From contig JARSSM010000022.1 of the NCBI GenBank assembly GCA_029624735.1, forward strand, positions 62,001 to 126,000: a DNA stretch of 64,000 nucleotides, in the 5' to 3' direction. Below the pieces are notes generated by a model, which saw only the letters and a program-made list of their open reading frames with translations, was not told the DNA's origin and did not search any database. The stretch comes from Defluviicoccus sp. (lineage in GTDB: Bacteria; Pseudomonadota; Alphaproteobacteria; Rhodospirillales; Defluviicoccaceae). Shown here in pieces: positions 52,802 to 62,682 of this stretch. Both the position numbers and the translations under genes were made by a program. The first letter of the stretch is position 1. Each line of letters starts with the position of its first letter.

Positions 52802-54103
52802 TCAGAGACCGCCGGCGATGACCACACTCAGCCGATCGGGATCGAACAGGCGGGTAGCCACCCGGTTCGCATCCGCCAGCGTCACGGCCTCGATCAAGCT
52901 ATTGCGCCGGCTGATGTAATCGACACCCAAGCGCTCGAGCTGAATCGCAACCAGCATCTCCGCGATTGAGCCGCTGGCGGTAAAGCGCAACGGGTAGGAT
53001 CCGGTCAGGTAGCGTTTTGCATCTGCGAGCTCGGTCTCGGTCAGGCCCTCGCGAGCGAGCCGCCGCCATTCGTCACGAATCACCGCGACCGTTTCGCCGA
53101 CCCGCTCGTTCGCGGTACCGGCCGCGCCGAGGATCAGCGCGCTATGATCGAATGGCAGCGGCGTTGTGTAGATGCCGTAGGCGAGGCCTCGTTTCTCACG
53201 CACTTCTTCGAACAGGCGCGCGGTGAGGCCAGAGCCGCCGAGAACCTGGTTGACCACCGTGAGAGCGATGAAATCGGGATCGTTCCGCTTGAGGCCCGGC
53301 TGCGCAAAGACGACAGCGGCTTGGCGGGCCGGCATCGTCACAACGGTCTCCGGCACCACAGCAGCGGTAATATCGGCGATCGCGGGCCGGGTTCCCGCCA
53401 CCGGCAGATCGCGCGCCAAAGCATCGAGCAGCGCCTTGACGTCGGCGGCTGTGATATCGCCGACAACACCGAGCACGAGCGCATCGCCGCTCAAGTGCCG
53501 CGCCGCGAAGCCGCGCAGGTCGTCGGCTGTGACCGCTGCAAGGCTGTCGTGCGTCCCTTCGACCGGCCGGCCATAGGGATGTTCGGGGAATACCGCGGCG
53601 AACAGGCGGCGCTGGGCGCGTGTGCGCGGGTCTTCTTCGGCGCGACGAAGGCCTGCCTGGAGCTGGTTGCGCATGCGCTCCATCGGCTCAGCATCGAAGC
53701 GCGGGCGGCTTAGCGCCAAGCGCAAGAGGCTGAAGGCCTCGTCACGGTTCTCGGCGAGCGTTCGCAGGTGGCCGTAGAAGGCATCGCGATCAACCTCGAA
53801 ACCGAGCTCAACGGCAAGATCATCGAGCCGGCGCTGAAAGGCCTGCGAGTCGAGATCGCCCGCCCCTTCGTCGAGCATGCTGCTCGCGAGCTGGGCCAAG
53901 CCCTCCTTGCCCGGCGGATCGAGGGCCGCGCCACCGCGGAACGCGAGGCTCAACGAGATCACCGGCGTCGCGTGGTCCTCCACCAGCCACGCCTCCAGGC
54001 CACCGCTGACAATGCGCTGAATGTCGGTTGCAGCGGCTGCCGGCCCCGCGCCGATGAAGAGGAGACCAATCAGCAGCGAAAGCGTTCGGAGCAGCCCGCT
54101 CAT
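52802..54103 (-). CDS. M16-family peptidase, non-catalytic subunit
   Basis: 433 aa with a signal peptide (LLRTLSLLIGLLFIGAGPAAAA). The M16 fold is clear (LSLAFRGGAALDPPGKEGLAQL, LFEEVREKRGLAYGIY), but the zinc-binding HXXEH is replaced (QLASSMLDEGAGD). It should be the inactive partner of the catalytic M16 protein encoded immediately upstream; their ORFs overlap as ATGA. Periplasmic. Confidence 0.85.
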   Translation of the reverse strand: MSGLLRTLSLLIGLLFIGAGPAAAATDIQRIVSGGLEAWLVEDHATPVISLSLAFRGGAALDPPGKEGLAQLASSMLDEGAGDLDSQAFQRRLDDLAVELGFEVDRDAFYGHLRTLAENRDEAFSLLRLALSRPRFDAEPMERMRNQLQAGLRRAEEDPRTRAQRRLFAAVFPEHPYGRPVEGTHDSLAAVTADDLRGFAARHLSGDALVLGVVGDITAADVKALLDALARDLPVAGTRPAIADITAAVVPETVVTMPARQAAVVFAQPGLKRNDPDFIALTVVNQVLGGSGLTARLFEEVREKRGLAYGIYTTPLPFDHSALILGAAGTANERVGETVAVIRDEWRRLAREGLTETELADAKRYLTGSYPLRFTASGSIAEMLVAIQLERLGVDYISRRNSLIEAVTLADANRVATRLFDPDRLSVVIAGGL

Positions 54104-55524
54104 TGCACCGCTCCCGTGGTCCGCGCCGCCTGATCCCGTTCGCCGTCTTCACGCCCGGATGCCGGCAGAAGCGCGGTAACCGCGTGCGCGTCATCAAGGA
54201 CGGCGCGGGCAGCGGCAATGACTTCGTCCCGGCTGACAGCCGCGATCGCCTGCGGCCATTCCTCGACGTACGCAATCGGCAGGCCGACGCTGAGCGCTTC
54301 GCCCAGCGCCTGCGCGCCATGCGAGAGCGAGTCCCGCGCGTAAACGGCCTCGGCGATCAAGCGCCTCTTAGCCCGCTCGATGTCTTCCGCAGCGAGATCG
54401 CCGTCACGCGCCGAGCGGACGACCGCCTCGACCGCGGCCTCGATTGTGCTCAGCGCTACGTCCGGCCGCGGGCTGGCGCTGATCGTGAAGCGCGACGGAC
54501 CGCGCAGGGTTGGATCATACATGGCAGCGGCGGAGACCGCTGGTCCACCGTCGACGACAAGCGAACGGTAGAGCCGGCTCGTTGCGCCGTCGCCAAGCAC
54601 GGCCGCGAGGACCTCCAGCGCTGCGACCTGCCGCCCGTCGCCCGAGCGCGCGCTGGGGGCCAGATAATGGCGGCTCCAGGCCGGCTGGGCGACGCGGGGA
54701 TCCTCCAAGCGCAGCCGCCGCGCCGTAAGCGGCGACGGTTCGTCAATCAGCGGGCGTTCCGCCGCTACGGCGGCGGGAATTACTCCGTAAATGCGCTCGG
54801 CCAGCGGCCGAACCTCGTCAACGCTGACGTCTCCGGCAACAACCACAATCGCGTTCCCCGGTTGATACCAGTGCCGGTAAAAGGCCAAAACCTGCGAACG
54901 CGTCAGTCCACGGACTTCATGCTCCCAGCCAATCACCGGCCGCCGGTAGGGACTGTTGAGGAACAGCAGCGCGGAGGTCCGTTCGCCCAGCAGCGCCGCG
55001 GGGTTGTTGTCCACCCGTTGGTGCCGCTCCTCCAGAACGACGTTGATCTCGCCCGCGACCTGGGCGTCGGAGAGCGTCAAGTTGCGCATGCGGTCGGCCT
55101 CCAGTTCCATCACCAAGCCTAAGCGATCCTTGGCGATGTTCTGAAAATAGGCCGTGTAATCGTAGCTCGTGAACGCGTTGTCCTCGCCGCCGTTGCGGGC
55201 CACCTGTTGCGAAAACGCGCCGTCGGGGACGGTGGGCGTGCCCTTGAACATCAGGTGTTCGAGCAGATGGGCAAGGCCGGACTGGCCGGCCGGCTCATCG
55301 GCGGCACCGACCTTGTACCACACCATGTGGCTCACGACCGGCGCGCGCCGGTTCGGAATCACGACCACCTGCAGGCCGTTGGCAAGCGTGAAGGTTTCCG
55401 GGCTGAACACGGCGGCATGCGCCGCGGGCGGCCGCACAAGCGGCCAAAGCAGCGCCACGGCGAACATCAGCGCATAGCCGGCGCGCAAGCCAACGGGCGC
55501 GCCGTGCGAACTGTTTGCTGTCAC
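54100..55524 (-). CDS. M16-family zinc metallopeptidase, catalytic subunit
   Basis: 474 aa from a GTG with GAGGGAC upstream. A signal segment (ALMFAVALLWPLV...AAHA) is followed by the inverted zinc motif HLLEH (86-90) in GLAHLLEHLMFKGT, with the downstream Glu in EADRM. PqqL/processing-peptidase-like, periplasmic. It probably forms a heterodimer with the inactive paralogue downstream. Confidence 0.9.
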   Translation of the reverse strand: MTANSSHGAPVGLRAGYALMFAVALLWPLVRPPAAHAAVFSPETFTLANGLQVVVIPNRRAPVVSHMVWYKVGAADEPAGQSGLAHLLEHLMFKGTPTVPDGAFSQQVARNGGEDNAFTSYDYTAYFQNIAKDRLGLVMELEADRMRNLTLSDAQVAGEINVVLEERHQRVDNNPAALLGERTSALLFLNSPYRRPVIGWEHEVRGLTRSQVLAFYRHWYQPGNAIVVVAGDVSVDEVRPLAERIYGVIPAAVAAERPLIDEPSPLTARRLRLEDPRVAQPAWSRHYLAPSARSGDGRQVAALEVLAAVLGDGATSRLYRSLVVDGGPAVSAAAMYDPTLRGPSRFTISASPRPDVALSTIEAAVEAVVRSARDGDLAAEDIERAKRRLIAEAVYARDSLSHGAQALGEALSVGLPIAYVEEWPQAIAAVSRDEVIAAARAVLDDAHAVTALLPASGREDGERDQAARTTGAVQ

Positions 55525-55630
55525 GAGCGGTCCCTCGAACCGATGAAGAGCCCCCTCAACACGTAAGGCTGCAGCGCTCGACGTACCAGAGGCCGCGGTC
55601 AGCTGATGAAGGGCGCGCGGCGACTTTCAG

Positions 55631-56215
55631 TCAGTTGAAAATGCCCTCGAGCAGCGCCCGCTTGCGCCGTGCAATCGTCGGCGTCCGCCCTTCGGTAACC
55701 GGCTTGCCAAGAGCCTGATTCTCGCGGATGCGCTTCGCCTCCTCGTTCGGATCGACGACCGTCCCGTACTCCGAGGGCGTGCGCCAGAACATCAGGCGGT
55801 CGGTAAAGCTCTGATCGACTTCGGCGAGGACCGTCGTTTCGCGATTGATCCGGGTGCGAATGGCCGGGTCGGCGTTGAGACCACCGGTACGCTCGAGCAG
55901 CGCCATCGTGCCGCCCGAAAATCCCTCAGGCCCCGCCGATGGCGCCGCCGCGACGCGCCGGCCCGGCTCGCGCCCGAGCAGGACGTCCTTCGCCTCACTG
56001 GTAGGCGATCCCGGCTGGCCGGCAACGGGCCCGGCTGCCCCCGGCGGCCGCATGCCGTATTCGGGCGGCATGCTCAGCGGCACCCGGGAATAGACAGCGT
56101 ACTCATCCGGGGATCGTTTGCCCTGACCCAGCAAGCTCTTGGTGTTTTCACACGCAGTGAGAGTTGCCGCAATAGCGATACCAAGCAAGAGACGCATTCC
56201 GCGCACCGTGTTCAT
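55631..56215 (-). CDS. DUF3035 lipoprotein (BamF-like)
   Basis: 194 aa. The signal peptide ends with a lipobox LTAC (C22), so it is a lipoprotein. The mid region is Pro/Gly-rich; the conserved C-terminal part contains FTDRLMFWRTP and NEEAKRIRENQALGKPVTEG. In Alphaproteobacteria this family is associated with the BAM outer-membrane assembly machinery. The start overlaps the lspA stop (ATGA), an apt partnership since LspA matures lipoproteins. Confidence 0.8.
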   Translation of the reverse strand: MNTVRGMRLLLGIAIAATLTACENTKSLLGQGKRSPDEYAVYSRVPLSMPPEYGMRPPGAAGPVAGQPGSPTSEAKDVLLGREPGRRVAAAPSAGPEGFSGGTMALLERTGGLNADPAIRTRINRETTVLAEVDQSFTDRLMFWRTPSEYGTVVDPNEEAKRIRENQALGKPVTEGRTPTIARRKRALLEGIFN

Positions 56216-56745
56216 TCCTTTCTTTCTGCTCGTTCGGCGCTTTTCTTGATTCTTGTACGCTGCTCATTGTCGCCGAACAAGGAGCTCATGATCATCAACG
56301 CGGCTCCGATGGTAATGCCGGAGTCGGCGACGTTGAACGCCGGCCAGTGGAAGCCAAAGGCGTGGAAATCAAGGAAATCCACGACCGCACCCAGCCGCAG
56401 CCGGTCGGTAATATTGCCGATGGCGCCGCCGATGATCAGGCCGAGGCTGAGGCCAATCACAGGCGTGCGCGCCCGCAGGAGCCAGTACGTCACCAGCATG
56501 ACGACGGCAGCCGCCAGCACAGGCAACACCCAGGCATTGAGCGCGCCGTCGCCACCGAACAGGCCAAAGCTGATGCCCCTGTTCCAGCCCAGGACGAGGT
56601 TGAAGAACGGGGTGATCTCGATCACCCGTGGCGGCTGCATGACGATGGCAAGGATCCACCACTTGGTCAGCTGATCGAGAACCAGGACGGCCAGCGCGCT
56701 CAGAAATCCCAGCCGCGCCGGCCCGATCAAGGCCCGCTCCACCAC
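56212..56745 (-). CDS. lspA: Lipoprotein signal peptidase
   Basis: 177 aa from a GTG (56745 or 56742). Four membrane helices; catalytic Asp regions GAIGNITDRLRLGAVVDFLD and FNVADSGITIG. Cleaves prolipoproteins below the lipid-modified Cys. No ATG is available in the right place; an ATG much further upstream lies deep within ileS. It begins 11 bp after the ileS stop. Confidence 0.88.
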   Translation of the reverse strand: MVERALIGPARLGFLSALAVLVLDQLTKWWILAIVMQPPRVIEITPFFNLVLGWNRGISFGLFGGDGALNAWVLPVLAAAVVMLVTYWLLRARTPVIGLSLGLIIGGAIGNITDRLRLGAVVDFLDFHAFGFHWPAFNVADSGITIGAALMIMSSLFGDNEQRTRIKKSAERAERKE

Positions 56746-56756
56746 CGCCGCCGCCC

Positions 56757-59594
56757 CTATTCGGCCGCAGCACGGTGGCGCCGGACGGCGTCCGCGCACC
56801 GCCCACAGAGGCCGGGCGCTTCCGCAATCGTGCCGACCTCGGGCAGAACCTGCCAGCAGCGCTCGCATTTCTCCCCCGGCGCGCGCTGGACGACGACGGC
56901 CACGCCCTCCACATCGGGGAGCCGATAGGCGGTCTCCGGAGCCGGCGCGTCCGTCAGTTCGGCCGCCGAGGTGATGCACAGTTCGGCCAGATCGGTGCCC
57001 TGGGCGGCTTGTCTGAACTCCTCATTGGCGTAGATCACCGGGTGCGCCTGCAGGCTGGCGCCCAGACGGTTGGCGGCTCGCTCAACCTCGATCGCCCCGG
57101 TCACCACCCGGCGCAGGCGCCTGACGATCTCCCATTTGGCGGCCAGCGCATCGTCGCGCCAATCCTGCGGCAGAACCGGGAACAGGCGTTCATGCACACT
57201 GGCGCCGTCACCGCCGCCCGGCCGCGCCAGCCAGGCCTCCTCGGCGGTAAAGCAGAGGAACGGCGCCAACCACGCGGTCAGGCAGTCAAAGATGCGTTCG
57301 AGGACCGTGCGGGCCGCGCGTCGGCGCAACGAGTCGGCCGGGTCGCAATAGAGGCTGTCCTTGCGGACATCGAAGTAGAGGGCGGACAGGTCGACCGTGC
57401 AAAAGGCATGCAGTTCGGCGAACAGCGGGTGAAACAGCAAGTCATTGCACGCTTGGCGCAGCGCGGCATCGAGCTCGGTCAGCCGGTGCAGAACCCAGCG
57501 CTCAAGCTCCGGCAACTCCGCGTAGGGGAGCCGTTCCCATTCCTCGAAACCGTCCAGGTTACCGAGCAGAAACCGCAAGGTGTTGCGGATACGGCGGTAG
57601 ATGTCAGCCTGCTGCTTCAGGATTTCCGGGCCGATCCGCAAATCGGAGGAATAGTCGGACGCCAGCACCCACAGCCGCAGCACGTCGGCACCATGGCTCT
57701 CGATCACGTCCTGCGGCGAGACGACATTGCCGAGCGATTTCGACATCTTCTGGCCGTCTTCGGCCATCACGAAGCCATGCGTCAAAACCGCATCGTAGGG
57801 TGCACGGCCGCGCGTGCCGCACGATTCCAGGAGCGAGGAGTGGAACCAGCCCCGGTGCTGGTCGCTGCCCTCCAGGTAAAGGCTGGCCGGCCAGGCGAGA
57901 TCGCCCCGCTGTTCAAGGACGAAGCTATGGGTGCAGCCAGAATCGAACCAGACGTCGAGGATGTCGGTGACCTGCTCGTAGTCGGCCGGATCGTACGCAG
58001 GCCCTAAGAAACGGGAGGGATCCGACGCAAACCACGCGTCGGCGCCTTCCGCCGCGAAGGCGGCGACGATGCGCTCCATGACGGCGGCATCGCGCAGCGG
58101 CGCACCGGTCTTCTTCTCGACAAAGACGGCGATCGGCACCCCCCAGGCGCGCTGGCGCGAAATGCACCAGTCGGGCCGGGTCTCGATCATCCCGCGCAGG
58201 CGGTTCTGTCCCGTTTTCGGCACGAAACGGGTGGCGTCGACCGCCGCCAGCGCGCTCTCGCGCAGGCCGGTCCGCTCCATGCTGATGAACCACTGCGGCG
58301 TGTTGCGGAAGATCAGCGGCGCCTTCGAGCGCCAGGAGTGCGGATAGCTGTGGACGAGCTTGCCGGCGGCGAGCAGGGCCTTCGCCTCGCCGAGCGCTGC
58401 CAGCACGGCGCCGTTCGCATCCCCGTCCTTGCCCGCCGGCGTCAATACCGTGCGGCCGGCGAACAGCGGAACGTGTTCGAGGAACACGCCGTCGCCGCCG
58501 ACCAGGTCGGGAACGGGCAGGCCGTGCCGCTGGCCAAGTTCCCAGTCGTCGGCGCCGTGGCTGGGGGCGATATGGACGAAACCCGATCCGGTCTCGATGT
58601 CGACGAAATGAGCCGGCAGCAACGGCACTTCGAAATCGTAGCCGCGGCCGGCCAGGGGATGGCGGCAGACCGTGCCGGCAAGCGCGCTGCCCGGAAGCGT
58701 GCCGAGGCACGACCATGCGCCGATGCGCGCCTCCGCCTGCAGCCGCGCCGCCAGCGCCTCGGCAACGACCAGGCGGGTGCCGGCCACAGCCGCGGCGCAC
58801 GCACCGGGGTCGGTCACCTCGAATACGGCATAGGGAACGTCGTCGCCGTAGGCGATCGCCCGGTTGCCGGGAATCGTCCAGGGTGTCGTCGTCCAGATCA
58901 CGACCGAGGCGTCGGCGAGCAGCGCGCACGCCGGCGTGACGACCGGAAAGGCGACGAAGATAGTGGTCGAGGTGTGGTCGTGGTACTCGACTTCCGCTTC
59001 CGCCAGCGCGGTCCGCTCGACCACCGACCACAAGACCGGCTTGGCGCCGCGGAACAGCGCGCCGCTCATCAGGAAGCGGCCGAGTTCGCGCACGATCGCA
59101 GCCTCAGCCGCGAACGTCATCGTCGAATACGGTTGCGCCCAGTCGCCCTCGATCCCTAAACGCCGGAACTCCTCGCGCTGGATATCGATCCAGGTTTGCG
59201 CAAACTCGCGGCATTCGCGCCGGAACTCGACGACCGGGACGGCGTCCTTGTTGCGCCCGCCCTCGCGGTAGCGTTCCTCGATCTTCCACTCGATCGGCAG
59301 CCCGTGGCAGTCCCAGCCGGGCACGTAAGGCGCGTCCTTGCCCAGCATCTGCTGCGAGCGGTTGATGACATCCTTGAGGATTTTGTTCAGCGCGTGGCCG
59401 ATGTGGAGGTGGCCGTTGGCGTACGGCGGCCCGTCGTGCAGGATGAACTTGTCCCGGCCGGCGGACTGCCGTCGCAGCCGCCCATAGAGGTCCGAGGCCT
59501 GCCAGCGGGCGAGGATTTCGGGCTCGCGCTTGGGCAGGTTCGCCTTCATCGGGAAGTCGGTCCGGGGCAGGAAGATCGTCGATTTGTAGTTCAC
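56757..59594 (-). CDS. ileS: Isoleucyl-tRNA synthetase
   Basis: 945 aa. Class I motifs HIGH (64-67, in NGHLHIGHALN) and KMSKS (616-620), an editing domain between them, an anticodon-binding domain, and a C-terminal zinc finger (CERCW...CGRC). The GTG at 59594 is chosen because it gives VNYKSTIFLPRTDFPMKANL, the standard alphaproteobacterial N-terminus. It lies 22 bp after ribF; a TTG at 59615 is possible. Confidence 0.94.
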   Translation of the reverse strand: MNYKSTIFLPRTDFPMKANLPKREPEILARWQASDLYGRLRRQSAGRDKFILHDGPPYANGHLHIGHALNKILKDVINRSQQMLGKDAPYVPGWDCHGLPIEWKIEERYREGGRNKDAVPVVEFRRECREFAQTWIDIQREEFRRLGIEGDWAQPYSTMTFAAEAAIVRELGRFLMSGALFRGAKPVLWSVVERTALAEAEVEYHDHTSTTIFVAFPVVTPACALLADASVVIWTTTPWTIPGNRAIAYGDDVPYAVFEVTDPGACAAAVAGTRLVVAEALAARLQAEARIGAWSCLGTLPGSALAGTVCRHPLAGRGYDFEVPLLPAHFVDIETGSGFVHIAPSHGADDWELGQRHGLPVPDLVGGDGVFLEHVPLFAGRTVLTPAGKDGDANGAVLAALGEAKALLAAGKLVHSYPHSWRSKAPLIFRNTPQWFISMERTGLRESALAAVDATRFVPKTGQNRLRGMIETRPDWCISRQRAWGVPIAVFVEKKTGAPLRDAAVMERIVAAFAAEGADAWFASDPSRFLGPAYDPADYEQVTDILDVWFDSGCTHSFVLEQRGDLAWPASLYLEGSDQHRGWFHSSLLESCGTRGRAPYDAVLTHGFVMAEDGQKMSKSLGNVVSPQDVIESHGADVLRLWVLASDYSSDLRIGPEILKQQADIYRRIRNTLRFLLGNLDGFEEWERLPYAELPELERWVLHRLTELDAALRQACNDLLFHPLFAELHAFCTVDLSALYFDVRKDSLYCDPADSLRRRAARTVLERIFDCLTAWLAPFLCFTAEEAWLARPGGGDGASVHERLFPVLPQDWRDDALAAKWEIVRRLRRVVTGAIEVERAANRLGASLQAHPVIYANEEFRQAAQGTDLAELCITSAAELTDAPAPETAYRLPDVEGVAVVVQRAPGEKCERCWQVLPEVGTIAEAPGLCGRCADAVRRHRAAAE

Positions 59595-59616
59595 GGGGAT
59601 TTGCTTCTGTTTCAAG

Positions 59617-60594
59617 TCATGTGCTGCCGGTCCGCGCCGGCGCAAAGTCCACCGCCGCAACGGTCAGCACCCGCCGGGCGGCGACGACGTCGGTCTCGAT
59701 CTGGCGCTTGAGGGCCTCGATGCCCTCGAACTTGCGCTCGTGGCGGAGGAAGGCGATCAGCTGGACCCTGAGCGTGCAGCCATAGAGATCCGGCTGGCAA
59801 TCGAACAGGTGCACCTCGAGCAAGACTTCATCGCCGTCGAACGTCGGCCGCCGGCCGATATTGGCAATGCCGTCGATCCAAGCCGGCACTGGCGCATCGG
59901 CGCGGGCCGCGCGGACGGCATAGACGCCTTTCGCCGGCCGCACATAGCTGCCGAGGCCAATGTTGGCGGTGGGGAAGCCGATGCTGCGGCCGCGCTGGTC
60001 GCCGGTCTCAACCACCCCTTCGATTTCGAACGGCCGGCCCATCAGGCGGGTACAGGTGGCGATATCGCCCGCCCGCAGCGCGGCGCGGATCCGAGTCGAG
60101 GAATACGTTTCGCCGTCGCCGTCACGCACTTCCTGCACGCAAGTGAAGCCGAAGCCAAGCTCGTCACCAAGCCAGAGCAAGAGTTCGGGCGTCCCCTTGC
60201 GGTGGTGGCCGAAGGCGAAGTCGTGGCCGCAGATCACGTGCCGGGCGGCGAGGCCGCGGACGATGACCGCTTCCACGAACGCACGCGCGCTCAACTGCGA
60301 GAAGGCCCGGTCGAACGGAACGATGACAAGCGCATCCGGCCCGACCGTCGAGATGACACGCGCCTTGACGTCCGCCGGTGTCAAACGAAACGGGGCATCA
60401 TCGGGGCAGAACAGCGTGCGCGGGTGCGGCTCGAAGGTAAGCACGACCCACGGTACGCCGTTGGCGCGCGCGATCCGGCCTGCCTCGCCGATCACAGCCC
60501 GGTGGCCAAGGTGGACGCCGTCGAAATTGCCGACCGCCACCGCCGCGCCGCGCACGTCGGACGGCAGGTTTTCGTAGTGACGGAACAAGCGCAT
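59617..60594 (-). CDS. ribF: Bifunctional riboflavin kinase/FAD synthetase
   Basis: 325 aa from the ATG at 60594 (MRLFRHYENLPSDVRG). The N-terminal FAD synthetase domain has GNFDGVHLGHRAVI, a nucleotidyltransferase motif, and YSSTRIRAAL; the C-terminal riboflavin kinase domain has GRSIGFPTANIGL and GVYAVRA. Converts riboflavin to FMN and FAD. An ATG at 60639 adds 15 residues without family similarity. First gene of the ribF-ileS-lspA-DUF3035-M16-M16 run. Confidence 0.93.
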   Translation of the reverse strand: MRLFRHYENLPSDVRGAAVAVGNFDGVHLGHRAVIGEAGRIARANGVPWVVLTFEPHPRTLFCPDDAPFRLTPADVKARVISTVGPDALVIVPFDRAFSQLSARAFVEAVIVRGLAARHVICGHDFAFGHHRKGTPELLLWLGDELGFGFTCVQEVRDGDGETYSSTRIRAALRAGDIATCTRLMGRPFEIEGVVETGDQRGRSIGFPTANIGLGSYVRPAKGVYAVRAARADAPVPAWIDGIANIGRRPTFDGDEVLLEVHLFDCQPDLYGCTLRVQLIAFLRHERKFEGIEALKRQIETDVVAARRVLTVAAVDFAPARTGST

Positions 60595-60768
60595 GGCCGG
60601 CATGGCAGATAGGTGCGGCAAGCCGTTCCCCGTGGTCAAGAGCTTTCTCCCGGACGCACGGCACCGGCCCGATCGCGCGATTGCCCTGCTTGCCGCAGGG
60701 CATGCCGCGCGACCGGCTGCCGGTAATGGCGGTCCTGACCGGGAAAGCCGGCCGGCTCCGAACGCGGC

Positions 60769-61197
60769 CTAGCCGCGCGAGGGCACCATTACGATCGCTT
60801 CGCCCTCGATCACCTTCTTGTCGCCGATTGTGCAGACCGTTTCGCACTCAGCGAACTTCTTGTCGGCAATCAGGCGCTTGATGGTGACCCGCGCCATCAG
60901 GGTATCGCCGATCCGCACCGGCGCCCGAAACTTGAGCGATTGCGAAACGTAGATGCAGCCCGGTCCCGGCAGCTTGGTGCCGAGAACTGCGGAAATGAAC
61001 GATGCGCCGATCATTCCATGCGCGATCCGGCCCTTGAACATCGTCGACTTGGCGTATTCCTCGTTCAAGTGGACCGGGTTGGTATCACCGGAGACACCCG
61101 CGAAGGTGTAGATGTCGGACTCAGTGATGGTCTTGCCGAAAATGGCGGTCATGCCTTCCTTGAGGTCTTCGAAGCAGTAGCCTTGCAGCTCTTTCAT
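60769..61197 (-). CDS. MaoC-like (R)-specific enoyl-CoA hydratase
   Basis: 142 aa, single hot-dog fold. The catalytic pair D38 and H43 lies in VSGDTNPVHLNEEYA. PhaJ-type enzymes of this length supply (R)-3-hydroxyacyl-CoA to PHA synthase. The divergent phaR gene, a PHA regulator, fits this role, though other acyl-CoA substrates are possible. Confidence 0.85.
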   Translation of the reverse strand: MKELQGYCFEDLKEGMTAIFGKTITESDIYTFAGVSGDTNPVHLNEEYAKSTMFKGRIAHGMIGASFISAVLGTKLPGPGCIYVSQSLKFRAPVRIGDTLMARVTIKRLIADKKFAECETVCTIGDKKVIEGEAIVMVPSRG

Positions 61198-61335
61198 CCC
61201 TTTTTCTCCCCTGCGCGATGGTCCGGTGATTGGTGCGCCGGCGCAATCGGTCGCACGCCGATTGCGCGAGTGTAGTCTCCCCTCCGTCGACCGGCAAGGC
61301 CAAGCCCCGGTTCCTGCTCGGTAACACAGCGCCGA

Positions 61336-61350
61336 TATTGCAATGCAATA
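61336..61350. promoter_or_regulatory. Candidate PhaR operator (TTGCA-type palindrome)
   Basis: TATTGCA, a central A, then TGCAATA form a perfect 15-bp palindrome, with another TTTTGCA half-site 2 bp downstream (61353). PhaR repressors bind TGC-rich palindromes in their own promoters. It lies 42 bp upstream of the phaR ATG and 138 bp from the MaoC start, so it could control both. Confidence 0.6.
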
Positions 61351-61392
61351 AGTTTTGCAGGATACTGTCCGGCGAAATCATGTTCCAGTTAT

Positions 61393-62043
61393 ATGGCCCA
61401 GAGACAACAAGCGATGGACCAACCGTCCGAGAGCGAGCAGCGGCGAGGCGCCAAGGCGGGCGCAATCACGATCAAGAAGTATGCTAACCGGAGGTTGTAT
61501 AATACCGCCACCAGTTGCTACGTGACGCTCGATTATCTTTCTCAATTGGTCAAGACGGGGGCGGAATTTATCGTTTACGACGCAAAAACCGGCGAAGACA
61601 TCACCCGTTCGGTTCTTACGCACATTATTGTCGAGGAAGAAGCGAAGGGGCACAGCCTGCTTCCGGTCAGCTTTCTGCGCCACCTCATCAGTTTTTACGG
61701 GGATAGCCTGCAAGTTCTCGTCCCCCGCTACCTCGAGCAGGTCATGCATGCCTTCGCCATCAATCAGCAGAACATGCGCGATGGGATGCGGGATACGTTT
61801 GACGGCCTTTTGCCGTTCGGGCGCTTCGAGGACATGAGCAAACAGCAGATGGCGCTTTTCGAGCGCGCCATGCGGATGTTCAACCCATTCTTCGGGGAAG
61901 AAGCGCCGGCGTCGGGAAAGAGCGAGACGATCGACACCCCGACAGCAGAAACCCAGATCGAAGAACTTCGCGGACGGCTCAAGAACATCCAGAAAGAGCT
62001 GGATGAGTTGGCGGTTCAACGGGCGCAGAAGTCCGAGCACTGA
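61393..62043 (+). CDS. phaR: Polyhydroxyalkanoate synthesis repressor PhaR
   Basis: 216 aa. The conserved N-terminal DNA-binding domain reads ITIKKYANRRLYNTATSCYV, followed by the PHB accumulation regulatory domain (ISFYGDSLQVLVPRYLEQVM) and a coiled-coil C-terminus. It represses phasin and its own gene and is released by binding PHA granules. ATG 61393 or 61414 are both possible starts. Confidence 0.92.
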   Translation: MAQRQQAMDQPSESEQRRGAKAGAITIKKYANRRLYNTATSCYVTLDYLSQLVKTGAEFIVYDAKTGEDITRSVLTHIIVEEEAKGHSLLPVSFLRHLISFYGDSLQVLVPRYLEQVMHAFAINQQNMRDGMRDTFDGLLPFGRFEDMSKQQMALFERAMRMFNPFFGEEAPASGKSETIDTPTAETQIEELRGRLKNIQKELDELAVQRAQKSEH

Positions 62044-62093
62044 GCGCCGCCTTCACGTTGGGCGGCACAGGCGGTGTGAAAATCCGGTGCGGT

Positions 62094-62588
62094 TCAGTTC
62101 AGCGTCAACAGCCGTTGCACGTCGAGTGTGACCAGCAGCCCGTCGTCCTGGCGGTAGATGCCGGTCGCAACCTCGGCCCACGCCGCGGAGAGGCTTGACG
62201 GCTTCTCCTGGAAGCGGCTGGCCGGCAGCGACAGGACATCACCGACACGATCGACGAGCAGCGCATAGAGTTCGCCCTGGTTTTCGACCGTGACCCCCAT
62301 GCGGCGCTCGCCGCTTTCGCCGGCCGGCAACCCCAGCCGGGCACGCACATCAACGACGGTCACGATCTTGCCCCGCACATTGATCGAGCCGCGCACCGCC
62401 GGGTGGGCCAGCGGGATCGGCGCGATACGATCGGGCAAGAGAATATCTTGAACCACGAGCACCGGCACGCCGAAAGCCTGGCCGGCGATCATGAACGTCA
62501 CGAAGGTCGCGGCTCCCGCCACGCCTGTTCCCCCGCCGCTGCCGGCCTGCTCGCAGCCAGTGTGCCCGTCGACCCTGCTCGCCTGCAT
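62094..62588 (-). CDS. CheW-like chemotaxis coupling protein
   Basis: 164 aa. CheW domain from ~residue 28: FVTFMIAGQAFGVPVLVVQDIL, IPLAHPAVRGSINVRGKIVTVVD, and LYALLVDRVGDVLSLP. It would link chemoreceptors to CheA. The first ~25 residues (Cys and Gly-rich) may not be native; no other che genes are in the window. Confidence 0.85.
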   Translation of the reverse strand: MQASRVDGHTGCEQAGSGGGTGVAGAATFVTFMIAGQAFGVPVLVVQDILLPDRIAPIPLAHPAVRGSINVRGKIVTVVDVRARLGLPAGESGERRMGVTVENQGELYALLVDRVGDVLSLPASRFQEKPSSLSAAWAEVATGIYRQDDGLLVTLDVQRLLTLN

Positions 62589-62682
62589 TCCTGCCTCCGT
62601 TGCGCCTGCGCGAAGCTCAGCTTGGTGGCGGCGAGGCTACCGCACGGGGAATGGAGGAACCGTTAACCAGGTCCACCATGGC

